From Bacillota bacterium (GTDB lineage Bacteria > Bacillota > Clostridia > Christensenellales > Borkfalkiaceae), in NCBI GenBank assembly GCA_003343805.1, contig QAKM01000059.1:1-18392 (forward strand): a DNA stretch of 18,392 nucleotides, given 5' to 3'. The notes beneath the pieces were generated by a model. That model was not told the DNA's origin, ran no database searches, and worked only from the letters and a program-made list of their open reading frames with translations. The position numbers and the translations under genes are program-made. Shown piece by piece: positions 7,122 through 13,592 of this stretch (positions are counted from its first letter, which is position 1; the number at the start of each line of letters is the position of its first letter).

Positions 7122-9071
7122 TCAGTCGCCGACCGTCGAAATGTTGTTCATGAAGAGCGCGCAGTTGCGCGTGAGGCCGGTCTGGCCCATCGCCGTGATC
7201 GTGAAGCCCGACTTGTCCTGCTCGTACAGCCAGGCGGGGCGCACGACGCCGTAGTAGGTGAGCTCGACCTGGGCGTGGTCGGAGAGGACGGTCACGCTGT
7301 CAAAGGTGAGTTTGATGTAGCCGTCGCCGTACATCAGCCAGCTTCCGACGGACGAGCCATTGCGCGTGATCTTGCCGTCCTCGGTGAGCACGACTTCGAT
7401 GGAGTGCACGGCGTTGTTCTCCGAATAGCCGCTGTTGGAGAGGGCGATGAGCTTGAAGCGGCCGCCGTCCGTGAAGTGGAAGAGCTCCTCTTCCGAGACG
7501 GAGCGGTCGATCTCGCCGCCGTAGCGGTTGGGGTTGATGCAGATATCGCCCATACTGTTGAGATAGTACTGATGGACCTGCGACATGAACACGCGGCCGC
7601 CCGTGTTGTAGGAAGCGGTGCGGGTGATGTACGCCGCCAGGTTCATGCCCGAGGAGGTCGTGAAGAGGTCGTTGTGGCCGGGCAGGACGATGTCCGTCTC
7701 CTTGCTCGTGGCGGCCTTATCCTCCCAGGTGAAGCTGCCCATGTACATATTGCCCTGGTTGGAGGGCGCCGCGGGGCGCTCGTTGTACACCTCGCCGCCC
7801 TTGACGGAATGATAGCGGCCGAGCGGCGACTCGCTCCTGCCGCCCCACATCTGATAGGCGACGTCGAGGCCGTTGTAGGAGTGCATGGAATAGTAGTACG
7901 TCTTGCCCTCTTCGATGACGCCGTTCTCGTCGGAAACGGTGACGTTGTCGTGGCGGGCGATGACGGGCGCTTCCATTGCGCCCTGCGAGATCATGGTGCC
8001 GTAATACTCGGTGGAGACGTCGGTGCCGTAGACGTAGTTGCTGTACAGGGCGACCGCCTCGTTGCGGAATTCGCGCACCTCCTGCCAGGAGTAGAAGGTG
8101 TCGTCCTTATACATCTTGTCCTTTCTCAGGCCCGTCTTGGGATCGAGCTCGAGGATCCAGTTGCCCGTACCGAAGGAGCCGTATGCCATATACATCTTCC
8201 CATCCGTATCGTAGATGATCTGCGGGTCGATGGAGTTGACGTCGATGCTGCCCGCCGAGCCGTCGGGGATGCACGACTGCATCAGGACGCCCTCGTAGCG
8301 GAAGGACTCGGGTTCGAGCGTATCCGACTTCATCAGCACGATGCACGCCATGGAATAGAGCGTTCCCTCGATGTTGACCTTGGCGTTGGAGACGCAGCAG
8401 GTGTACAGCCAATAGCCGCCGTCGGGAGCCTTGACGATGTCGGGCGCCCACCACTGGACGAAGCCGGAGGCGTTGGTGCCGCCGATCCATTCCTCGATCT
8501 TGGGAATGACGGCGTTCGCGCCCGTTGACTTGCCGAGATAGTCCCAGGCGAGAAGGTCGGTGGAGCGGCGGATCTCGTTGCCCTGTCCCCAGCCCGTGGA
8601 GAAGATGTAGTAGGCTGGCGCGCCGTCCTCCTCCACCTCGATGAGGGAGGGATCGTGGCAGCCGCCGAGCAGTTTGCCGCCCTGCGAATAGTCGAGCGCC
8701 GTGCCGTCGTACTCGTTGCCCGGATCGGTGGGATAGGCGGGCACGACCTCGACGCGGAAGGTGTCCCCTCCCTTGAGCGTGAGCGTGAGCGTGCCCTCCG
8801 AGACGGCCGTGACCGTACCCGTTGCCTCGTCGTAGGTGGCGATGGTATTGGGATCGGAGACGGCGTTGCCCTCGGCATCGACCGCCGAGACGGACTGAGC
8901 GCCTTCGACGACGACCTGCGTATCCGCTTCGGACACGAAGCCTGCGCCGAGATTGTCGTAGCAGATGCGCGCCGCGGACGGCTCGTCCTCTGCATCCTTG
9001 CAGCCTGCGGCAAGGCCGAGCACAAAGACCGAGCCGAGCGCAAGCGCCAGAACTTTGCTGAGCTTGTTCAA
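7122..9071 (-). CDS. lipoprotein glycoside hydrolase family 43, probable endo-arabinanase
   Basis: A secreted, lipid-anchored enzyme, probably cleaving alpha-1,5-arabinan. With a TTG start at 9071 it has 649 residues: a signal peptide (NKLSK, hydrophobic core, LAAGC lipobox with Cys24), an Ig-like (Big2-type) domain at about 45-112, a five-bladed GH43 domain at about 130-480, and a C-terminal beta domain (about 520-640) as in GH43 arabinanases. The GH43 triad is visible: Asp140 in HDPS, Asp282 in IDPQ and Glu367 in MEAP; WAPD and PGHN also match arabinanases. TTG is preferred because AAGGGGGG lies just upstream and the signal peptide starts there; an ATG nine codons upstream (9098) is the alternative. 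It is monocistronic, with no sugar transporter or regulator nearby. Arabinan specificity is inferred. Confidence 0.9.
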   Translation of the reverse strand: MNKLSKVLALALGSVFVLGLAAGCKDAEDEPSAARICYDNLGAGFVSEADTQVVVEGAQSVSAVDAEGNAVSDPNTIATYDEATGTVTAVSEGTLTLTLKGGDTFRVEVVPAYPTDPGNEYDGTALDYSQGGKLLGGCHDPSLIEVEEDGAPAYYIFSTGWGQGNEIRRSTDLLAWDYLGKSTGANAVIPKIEEWIGGTNASGFVQWWAPDIVKAPDGGYWLYTCCVSNAKVNIEGTLYSMACIVLMKSDTLEPESFRYEGVLMQSCIPDGSAGSIDVNSIDPQIIYDTDGKMYMAYGSFGTGNWILELDPKTGLRKDKMYKDDTFYSWQEVREFRNEAVALYSNYVYGTDVSTEYYGTMISQGAMEAPVIARHDNVTVSDENGVIEEGKTYYYSMHSYNGLDVAYQMWGGRSESPLGRYHSVKGGEVYNERPAAPSNQGNMYMGSFTWEDKAATSKETDIVLPGHNDLFTTSSGMNLAAYITRTASYNTGGRVFMSQVHQYYLNSMGDICINPNRYGGEIDRSVSEEELFHFTDGGRFKLIALSNSGYSENNAVHSIEVVLTEDGKITRNGSSVGSWLMYGDGYIKLTFDSVTVLSDHAQVELTYYGVVRPAWLYEQDKSGFTITAMGQTGLTRNCALFMNNISTVGD

Positions 9072-9145
9072 AATTCCCCCCTTCCGATGCAGGGCCATCC
9101 GCTCCCCAAAGCGCCGGCCCTTCCGCACCGTGATCGTTTTGTTTT

Positions 9146-9174
9146 ATTTTACCATAAAGTGTTTCAGATTGCAA
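9146..9174 (-). promoter_or_regulatory. promoter of the GH43 gene
   Basis: On the minus strand TTGCAA (9169-9174), 17 bases and TAAAAT (9146-9151). The predicted start near 9139 gives a leader of about 68 bases. No clear operator or catabolite-repression site was recognised around it. Confidence 0.65.
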
Positions 9175-9235
9175 ACGAACAGAGATACATTCTTTCGGAA
9201 ATCGGTGAAATTTTACGAATCGGGGAGCGGGCGGA

Positions 9236-9266
9236 AAAGACAAAGCCTCTCCGCTCGGGGAGAGGC
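9236..9266 (-). terminator. probable terminator of the flavoprotein operon
   Basis: On the minus strand GCCTCTCC and GGAGAGGC (9259-9266 and 9245-9252) form an 8-bp stem with a 6-base loop, followed by TTTGTCTTTT. It is the first good minus-strand terminator after the gene ending at 9797 and lies upstream of the GH43 promoter. The long distance makes the assignment an inference. Confidence 0.55.
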
Positions 9267-9411
9267 CTTGCCTAAGTGAGAGAATATGAAAAAATTATGG
9301 AGTGTAAGCTGCTTCCTGCGCTTGCAAGCATATCATACCCCATCCTCGTGTATTCTGCGTGAAAACCCGATTAAAAGAGGAAGAATTTCGGGGGAAATGG
9401 CGTGAAATAAG

Positions 9412-9790
9412 GCAACTCCTTCAGTCTCATCATCGGCGTTCGCCGAATGATGAGACAGCTCCCTCGGGGAAGGAGCCAAACATAAGGTGACTCCTTCCGC
9501 CCCTTCGGGGCACCTCCCTCGGAGAGGGAGGCGAGGGAGATGCGGTTGCTGCGACGAGGAGGCAAGAGAATGGCGAAACTCCGGCAATTACTCTCTCCGT
9601 CACACTGCCAGGCTTAACAACCCCTCCGTCTTGCCTTTGGCAAGACACCGTCTCGGCGGCGCAAGGGAGACGCCGCCTCGGTCGCGGTTTTTGCCCACAA
9701 TGGCAAAAACCGCAGTTCGCCGTGCGCGCACGCCACACCGTGGCGTGCGCATAACGCGCGGCTCACCCCTTACACAGGGGAGGCTATAAT
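9412..9790. repeat. second cluster of palindromic intergenic repeats
   Basis: Units of the ACTCC...GAGGGAGGC family lie at 9412-9480 (stem through CTCATCAT and ATGATGAG), 9485-9540 (stem CCCC/GGGG around TTC) and about 9608-9670 (stem GTCTTGCC/GGCAAGAC). They are followed by a 12-bp hairpin at 9684-9713 (GCGGTTTTTGCC arm, CACAAT loop), an 11-bp hairpin at 9726-9750 (GCGCACGCCAC arm, ACC loop) and a short CCCCT/AGGGG hairpin at about 9766-9780. Reading frames here are repeat translations. Together with the terminator and promoter to the left, this accounts for the gene-free stretch 9072-9796. Confidence 0.7.
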
Positions 9791-9796
9791 GAGGCA

Positions 9797-11314
9797 TTAC
9801 AAATACTTTGATGCGATGGTTTGGGCGATGCGGAGGCCGTCGGCCGCCGCCGAGGTGATTCCGCCCGCGTACCCGCAGCCCTCGCCGCAGGGATACACGC
9901 CCGCAATGCCCTCCGCCTCGAAATGTTCGCCGCGCAGGATGCGGACGGGCGAGCTCGTGCGCGATTCGACGCCCGTGAGGACGCCCTCGCAGGAGGCGAA
10001 GCCCGAGAGGCGCAGGTCCATATCGGGCAGGGCGGCGCGGAGGGAGGTGCACACGGCGGGCGGGAGATAGGCATCGACGGGCGCGAACGCGGTGCCGCGC
10101 GCATACGAGGGTCTGACCTCGCCGAAGTAGTAACTCTCCTTTTTTGCGAGGAAGTCGCCCACGAGCTGCACGGGGGCAAGATAGCCGCCCCCTGCCGCCA
10201 GATATGCGGCGCGTTCGATCTTGCGCTGGAAGGCAACGCCCGCCAGAGCGCCCTCGCCGAAGTCCTCCTTCCTCACCTGCACGACGAGCGCGGAGTTGGC
10301 GTTGCGCTCATCGCGGGCGAAGTTGCTCATGCCGTTGACGACGACGCCCCCCTCCTCGGACGCAGCCGGGATGACGACGCCCCCGGGACACATACAGAAG
10401 GTGAATACGGCGCGCTCCGAGGCGTGCGAGACGAGCTTATAGTCGGCGGGCGGGAGCGCCGCGTAGCCTTCGCCATACTGCGCCCGCGAGATGCGCGACT
10501 GCAGGTGTTCGATGCGCACCCCCACCGCAAAGTCCTTGGCCTCCATCGGGAAGCCGCGCCTTTGCAGCAGCTCGAAGGTGTCGCGCGCGCTGTGGCCGAC
10601 GGCGAGGACGAGAAGGGAGGCCTCCTCCCACGCGCCGTTCACGGAGATGGCGGTGAGCGCGCCGTCTGTTATACGCACGTCGTCGAGCTTGCTGTTGTAA
10701 CGGATGGTGCCGCCGTGTTCGAGGATATAGCGGCGCAGATTGGCGATCACGAGATGCAGCCGGTCGCTGCCGATGTGCGGGCGGCCGAGATAGGCGATCT
10801 CCTCGGGCGCGCCGAACTCCACGAAGGTCTCTAAGATCTCGCGGTGGAAGGCGCTGTTCGTCTGCGTATAGAGCTTGCCGTCCGAAAAGGTACCCGCACC
10901 CCCTTCGCCGAACTGCACGTTGCTGTCCGGATCGAGGACGCCCGTCTCAAAGAAATGTCGGATGTCCTCGGCGCGTTCCTCGACGGGCTTGCCGCGCTCG
11001 AGAAGGACGGGAGTCATGCCGTGCCGGAGGAGGCGCAGGGCGCAGAAGAGGCCCGCGGGGCCTGCGCCCGCGATGTAGACGTTGGGCGCGGGACGGGTGA
11101 TGCGGGGATAGGTGCGCAGGGGCGGCTGTTCGGGACGGGAGGAGCACTCCACCGAGTACACCCACTTGATGTTTGCCTTGTCGCGCGCGTCGAGCGACTT
11201 CTTTAAGATACGGAAGTAGCGGACGGGGGCGTGCAGCTTGCGTTCGCACAGTTTGAGAAGTTCGGTCTCCTTCTTCCCCGGCCGCAGGGTGAGATCGTGA
11301 TAGACTACCGGCAT
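9797..11314 (-). CDS. FAD-dependent oxidoreductase, COG2509 family
   Basis: A 505-residue flavoprotein of the uncharacterised COG2509 dehydrogenase family; substrate unknown. After an N-terminal region of about 90 residues (LTLRPGKKETELLKLCERKL onward, an RNA-binding-like or lid domain by family analogy) comes the FAD dinucleotide motif VYIAGAGPAGLFCALRLLRHG. Family blocks follow: VQFGEGGAGTFSDGKLYT, HIGSDRLHLVIANLRRYI, LAVGHSARDTFELL, CMCPGGVVIPA, and the C-terminal GEGCGYAGGITSAAADG that closes the FAD site. The open frame reaches 11971, but that part is a shadow of the upstream gene; ATG at 11314 has GGAGG eight bases upstream. It overlaps the upstream flavoprotein gene by 10 bp, so translation is probably coupled and the two may work on related reactions. 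Confidence 0.92.
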   Translation of the reverse strand: MPVVYHDLTLRPGKKETELLKLCERKLHAPVRYFRILKKSLDARDKANIKWVYSVECSSRPEQPPLRTYPRITRPAPNVYIAGAGPAGLFCALRLLRHGMTPVLLERGKPVEERAEDIRHFFETGVLDPDSNVQFGEGGAGTFSDGKLYTQTNSAFHREILETFVEFGAPEEIAYLGRPHIGSDRLHLVIANLRRYILEHGGTIRYNSKLDDVRITDGALTAISVNGAWEEASLLVLAVGHSARDTFELLQRRGFPMEAKDFAVGVRIEHLQSRISRAQYGEGYAALPPADYKLVSHASERAVFTFCMCPGGVVIPAASEEGGVVVNGMSNFARDERNANSALVVQVRKEDFGEGALAGVAFQRKIERAAYLAAGGGYLAPVQLVGDFLAKKESYYFGEVRPSYARGTAFAPVDAYLPPAVCTSLRAALPDMDLRLSGFASCEGVLTGVESRTSSPVRILRGEHFEAEGIAGVYPCGEGCGYAGGITSAAADGLRIAQTIASKYL

Positions 11315-12450
11315 GAGAGCGCCTCCGAAGCGATGTAAGCGGACGCGAACGCCCACTGCAGGTTGTAGCCGCCGCAGTCGCCGTCCACGTTGAGCATCTC
11401 CCCCGCAAAGAAGAGGTTGGGCACGAGGCGGCTTTCGAGCTCGTCCGTGACCTCGGAGAGCGGCACGCCGCCCCGCGTCGCCTGCGCGTAAGCAAAGCCG
11501 AGCGTGCCTTTCACGGAGACGGGAAAGGCCTTGAGAAGGCCGGACAGGCGGCGCCTGTCTCCGCCGCTCATTTTGTAGAGGAAGCGGCCGAGCCCGTTGT
11601 TGACGAGGCACAAGAGGCAGTCTGCCCCTTCCCCCCTGCGAAGCGCCGCTTCGATGCGCTCCTTCTCCACATCGGGAAGGAGGTCGAGGACGGCGGTATC
11701 GCCCGCCTCGGCATAGGAGGAGGCGCGAAAGACGGCGTCGCCCGAGAGGCCGCTCTCCGTGAAGAGCACGTCGCCGCGCACGCGGCAGACTTCCTTCCCC
11801 GCGCGCAGGATGGTGAGGCCGGCGTCGATACGGATGCCCTTGAGGCCGCGCACCTCGCCCGCATCGCACCTGAACTGCACGAGGACGGGAGAGAGGGGCA
11901 GCACGGTGTGGCCCAAAGGTTTTACGAGGGAGAACGCCGAGCCGTCCGTGCCGAAGTTGGGCGCGGCGCACCCGCCCGCAGAGAGGAGGACGGCAGAGAA
12001 GCGCTCCGTCCCCGCCGCCGTCGTCAAGGCAAAGCCGTTTTTCTCTCGTTTGAGGGAAATGACTTGGGAAGAGAGGCGGATGTCGGCATCGAGGCGGTCA
12101 AGTTCGCGGCGGAAGAGGTCGGTCACGGCCGACGCCTGCCGCCCCGCGGGATATACCCTGCCGCGCGCATCGGGCAGAAAGATGCCGCCCATTGATTCGA
12201 GAAAGGCGATGGTCTCGTGCGGGCCGAAGCGCGCCAGAATGCGGGCGAGCTTCCCACGCCCGTCCGTGTGATAGTATTCCGCCCCCATCCGGAGGTTGGT
12301 GACGTTCCCCTGCCCGTTGCCCGTGGCAGAGAGCTTGCGGCCGAGGCGGTCGCCCCGCTCGAAGAGAGTGACCGGCCGTCCCGCCCGCCGAAGGCGCACG
12401 GCTGCGGCAAGGCCCGCCGCTCCGCCGCCGATGATCGCAATGTTGTCCAT
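11305..12450 (-). CDS. NAD(P)/FAD-dependent oxidoreductase, HI0933/BaiN-like family
   Basis: A 381-residue flavoprotein of the HI0933/YhiN family, which includes the bile-acid enzyme BaiN; the substrate cannot be told from sequence. The N-terminus NIAIIGGGAAGLAAAVRLRRAG is the FAD Rossmann motif, followed by FERGDRLGRKLSATGNGQGNVTN, where most relatives have GRCNVTN, so the usual Cys of that motif is replaced by Gly here. Other family blocks are VYPAGRQASAVTDLF, VLLSAGGCAAPNFGTDGS, TRGGVPLSEV and the C-terminal FFAGEMLNVDGDCGGYNLQWAF. The start is fixed by the FAD motif beginning at residue 4. No Shine-Dalgarno precedes it, and its -10 element ends only six bases before the ATG, so the mRNA may be leaderless. 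It is first in a two-gene operon. Confidence 0.93.
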   Translation of the reverse strand: MDNIAIIGGGAAGLAAAVRLRRAGRPVTLFERGDRLGRKLSATGNGQGNVTNLRMGAEYYHTDGRGKLARILARFGPHETIAFLESMGGIFLPDARGRVYPAGRQASAVTDLFRRELDRLDADIRLSSQVISLKREKNGFALTTAAGTERFSAVLLSAGGCAAPNFGTDGSAFSLVKPLGHTVLPLSPVLVQFRCDAGEVRGLKGIRIDAGLTILRAGKEVCRVRGDVLFTESGLSGDAVFRASSYAEAGDTAVLDLLPDVEKERIEAALRRGEGADCLLCLVNNGLGRFLYKMSGGDRRRLSGLLKAFPVSVKGTLGFAYAQATRGGVPLSEVTDELESRLVPNLFFAGEMLNVDGDCGGYNLQWAFASAYIASEALSCR

Positions 12451-12456
12451 GAGAGT

Positions 12457-12485
12457 ATTTTACAGCAAATGAAAAATTTTGTCAA
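12457..12485 (-). promoter_or_regulatory. promoter of the flavoprotein operon
   Basis: On the minus strand TTGACA (12480-12485), 17 bases and TAAAAT (12457-12462), with TG directly before the -10. The predicted transcription start falls at or within a few bases of the ATG at 12450. It is back-to-back with the plus-strand promoter at 12489-12517; the two -35 boxes are three bases apart. Confidence 0.8.
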
Positions 12486-12494
12486 TGATTGACA
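12480..12494. promoter_or_regulatory. palindrome made of two back-to-back -35 boxes
   Basis: TGTCAATGATTGACA is a perfect 7+1+7 inverted repeat. It holds the -35 boxes of both divergent promoters. It could be a shared operator or simply the result of two consensus -35 hexamers facing away from each other. Confidence 0.45.
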
Positions 12495-12517
12495 GACTGC
12501 GTTTTTTGTGATATACT
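12489..12517 (+). promoter_or_regulatory. promoter of the DUF1508 gene
   Basis: TTGACA (12489-12494), 17 bases and TATACT (12512-12517), with the predicted start near 12524. A GGGGG ribosome binding site (12538-12542) sits nine bases before the ATG at 12552. Confidence 0.85.
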
Positions 12518-12551
12518 ATGAATGAATTTGAAATATTGGGGGTAACAAAGG

Positions 12552-13202
12552 ATGAAACGCCCTGCCGTGAAAGTCAAAGTGACTCCGCTTAAAGAGGAGC
12601 CGGAGGAACAGAAAGCTGCAAAGACCGCCGTGAAAGCGGAAAAAACGGCATCGAAAGCCGCGCCAAAGGCCACACCGGAGAAGGCAGCGCCCAAGAAGGC
12701 GGAAAAAGCTGCAGCGAAGCCCGCCCCGGAAAAGGCCGCGGCGAAGACTAAGCCCGAACAGCCCATCGCAAAGGCGGCTCCCGAAAAGAGTGTGCCCCAA
12801 AAGGCCGCAAAAGCTGCTTCCAAGACAACCGAAAAGGCCGCTCCGAAGGAGGAGAAACAGGAGCCGAAGGGCTACAGCGGCAAGTGGGTGATCTCGCAGG
12901 CAAACGGCGGATACACCTTCGAGCTGCGCGCCTCCAACGGAGAAACCATGCTTACGGGCGGGCACTACACGACGCTCGCGGGCGCCAAGAGCGGCATCGA
13001 GACGTACAAGAACAACATCCGAAAGGGAAATTTCCGTATCGTGCAGACCAAGATGGGAGATTATATCTTTCAGCTTCTGAATGCGAGCGGGAAGCTGCTT
13101 GCCTACGGCGCCGACTACAACACGCGCGCCGGCTGTGAGAGCGCGCTCGAATCCACCCGCCGCTTCGCCGCGACTGCGCCCGTCGAGGTTTCGGAATATT
13201 GA
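12552..13202 (+). CDS. histone-like Lys/Ala/Pro tail fused to tandem DUF1508 (YegP-like) repeats
   Basis: A 216-residue protein. Residues 1-107 are a low-complexity basic region rich in Lys, Ala, Pro and Glu with repeated APEKAA, PKKAEKAA and KAAPK blocks, resembling histone H1 tails; it is probably disordered and able to bind nucleic acid. Residues 108-157 and 158-205 are two DUF1508 repeats: the first has GKWVIS, GGYTFELRASNGETMLTG, HYTTLAGAKSGIETYKNN; the second has GNFRIVQ, GDYIFQLLNASGKLLAYG, DYNTRAGCESALEST. This tandem pair is as in E. coli YegP, whose role is unknown. There is no signal peptide or membrane segment. A consensus promoter and good ribosome binding site suggest strong expression. 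No terminator follows its stop directly; transcripts may run on to the terminator at 13314-13361. The role is unknown; nucleoid or RNA association is inference. Confidence 0.88.
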   Translation: MKRPAVKVKVTPLKEEPEEQKAAKTAVKAEKTASKAAPKATPEKAAPKKAEKAAAKPAPEKAAAKTKPEQPIAKAAPEKSVPQKAAKAASKTTEKAAPKEEKQEPKGYSGKWVISQANGGYTFELRASNGETMLTGGHYTTLAGAKSGIETYKNNIRKGNFRIVQTKMGDYIFQLLNASGKLLAYGADYNTRAGCESALESTRRFAATAPVEVSEY

Positions 13203-13232
13203 GAAGACGCAAGGAATTTTTCCCTCGAATGC

Positions 13233-13261
13233 TTGACAAAGGGGAAAAAGAGTGATAAAAT
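13233..13261 (+). promoter_or_regulatory. promoter of a short plus-strand RNA
   Basis: TTGACA (13233-13238), 17 bases and TAAAAT (13256-13261). It lies 30 bp after the DUF1508 gene and points toward the peptide gene on the other strand. No start codon follows before the terminator at 13314-13361, so the product is likely a non-coding RNA. Confidence 0.8.
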
Positions 13262-13266
13262 AAAGG

Positions 13267-13361
13267 AGCAACAGAGGGACGCTGCATTTCAGCGGTCAGC
13301 CCCGAGTTCGATCAAATAACCGTCTCCGACAGGTACCAGCTATACGGGCGGTTATTTTTTT
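13267..13361 (+). ncRNA. candidate antitoxin RNA of a type I-like toxin-antitoxin locus
   Basis: A predicted RNA of about 95 bases from the promoter at 13233-13261 to the T tract at 13355-13361. It has no open reading frame of note. Its first 38 bases (13266-13303) closely match the first 36 bases of the facing peptide mRNA (minus strand, 13537-13502). Its 3' hairpin is antisense to the end of the peptide coding region, including the stop codon, and to the 3' untranslated region. This convergent arrangement with a shared terminator recalls Fst/par and BsrG/SR4 type I systems. That it is an antitoxin is inference. Confidence 0.6.
13314..13361. terminator. shared terminator between the facing transcripts
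   Basis: AAATAACCG (13314-13322) pairs with CGGTTATTT (13349-13357) around a 26-base loop that contains GGTACC and a CCG/CGG inner pair. On the plus strand seven T residues (13355-13361) follow, a good intrinsic terminator for the short RNA and possibly for the DUF1508 gene. On the minus strand the stem begins inside the peptide stop codon and lacks a T tract, so termination that way is probably weaker. Confidence 0.75.
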
Positions 13362-13456
13362 ATGATCAGATAAATCTTGTCCTTAGTAACTCTGAAGGAG
13401 AGGATAACTCCCTGCTCGACAAGTGCGAGCAAGAGGCGCAGAACCAAAAGATCCAT
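13352..13456 (-). CDS. 34-residue hydrophobic peptide, candidate type I toxin
   Basis: A short gene starting ATG at 13456 and ending TAA at 13352-13354. The product begins MDLLVLRLLLALVEQG and continues VILSFRVTKDKIYLIIKK. The first 21 residues form a likely membrane helix with Arg7, Glu14 and Gln15, and the C-terminus is basic. The ribosome binding site AAAGGGGGGTGATC, seven bases before the ATG, pairs with about 12 bases of the 16S rRNA 3' end, allowing one G-U, which is far stronger than at neighbouring genes. A consensus promoter (13545-13573) lies upstream, and the roughly 80-base leader has stable hairpins. A facing short RNA overlaps its 3' end. I do not recognise the peptide family; a small membrane-acting toxin is the best guess, a regulatory leader peptide the alternative. 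Confidence 0.65.
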   Translation of the reverse strand: MDLLVLRLLLALVEQGVILSFRVTKDKIYLIIKK

Positions 13457-13475
13457 AAGATCACCCCCCTTTGAA

Positions 13476-13507
13476 GGAAATTCTCATAATTTCCCCCGAG
13501 TGGGGCT
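13476..13507 (-). promoter_or_regulatory. leader hairpins upstream of the peptide ribosome binding site
   Basis: In the minus-strand leader, CCCC (13505-13502) can pair with GGGG (13497-13494) and, next to it, GGAAATT and AATTTCC (13494-13488 and 13482-13476) form a 7-bp hairpin with an ATGAG loop, ending just before the GGGGGG ribosome binding site (13469-13464). The CCCC could alternatively pair with that site, hiding it. The switch is inference. Confidence 0.45.
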
Positions 13508-13544
13508 AACCGCCTGAATGCAACGTCCATGTTGCTCAGTTCAG

Positions 13545-13573
13545 ATCATACCATCTTTTTTGTGTGTTGTCAA
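13545..13573 (-). promoter_or_regulatory. promoter of the 34-residue peptide gene
   Basis: On the minus strand TTGACA (13568-13573), 17 bases and TATGAT (13545-13550), with a predicted start near 13538. The first transcribed bases nearly copy those after the facing promoter at 13233-13261. Confidence 0.82.
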
Positions 13574-13592
13574 TTTATTTTTGTAAAATTTT

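Noticed and set aside
9072..9139. Riboswitch in the GH43 leader
   Set aside because: The leader is only about 68 bases long and no known aptamer motif or expression platform could be recognised.
9286..9405. 39-codon plus-strand frame starting MKKLWSVSCFLRL
   Set aside because: The ribosome binding site is weak, no promoter is visible, the C-terminal half is not protein-like, and it lies between a terminator and repeats.
9333..9587. 84-codon minus-strand frame across the second repeat cluster
   Set aside because: Composition follows the ACTCC/GAGGGAGG repeats; no supporting signals.
9797..11971. 724-codon reading of the COG2509 flavoprotein
   Set aside because: The first 219 codons overlap the upstream flavoprotein in another frame and resemble no protein; the ATG at 11314 has a proper ribosome binding site.
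13233..13573. Interpretation of the small convergent locus as a simple MITE
   Set aside because: Inverted arms exist, but they coincide with two complete promoters, a strong ribosome binding site, a reading frame and a terminator, and no target-site duplication was seen. A mobile origin is still possible.
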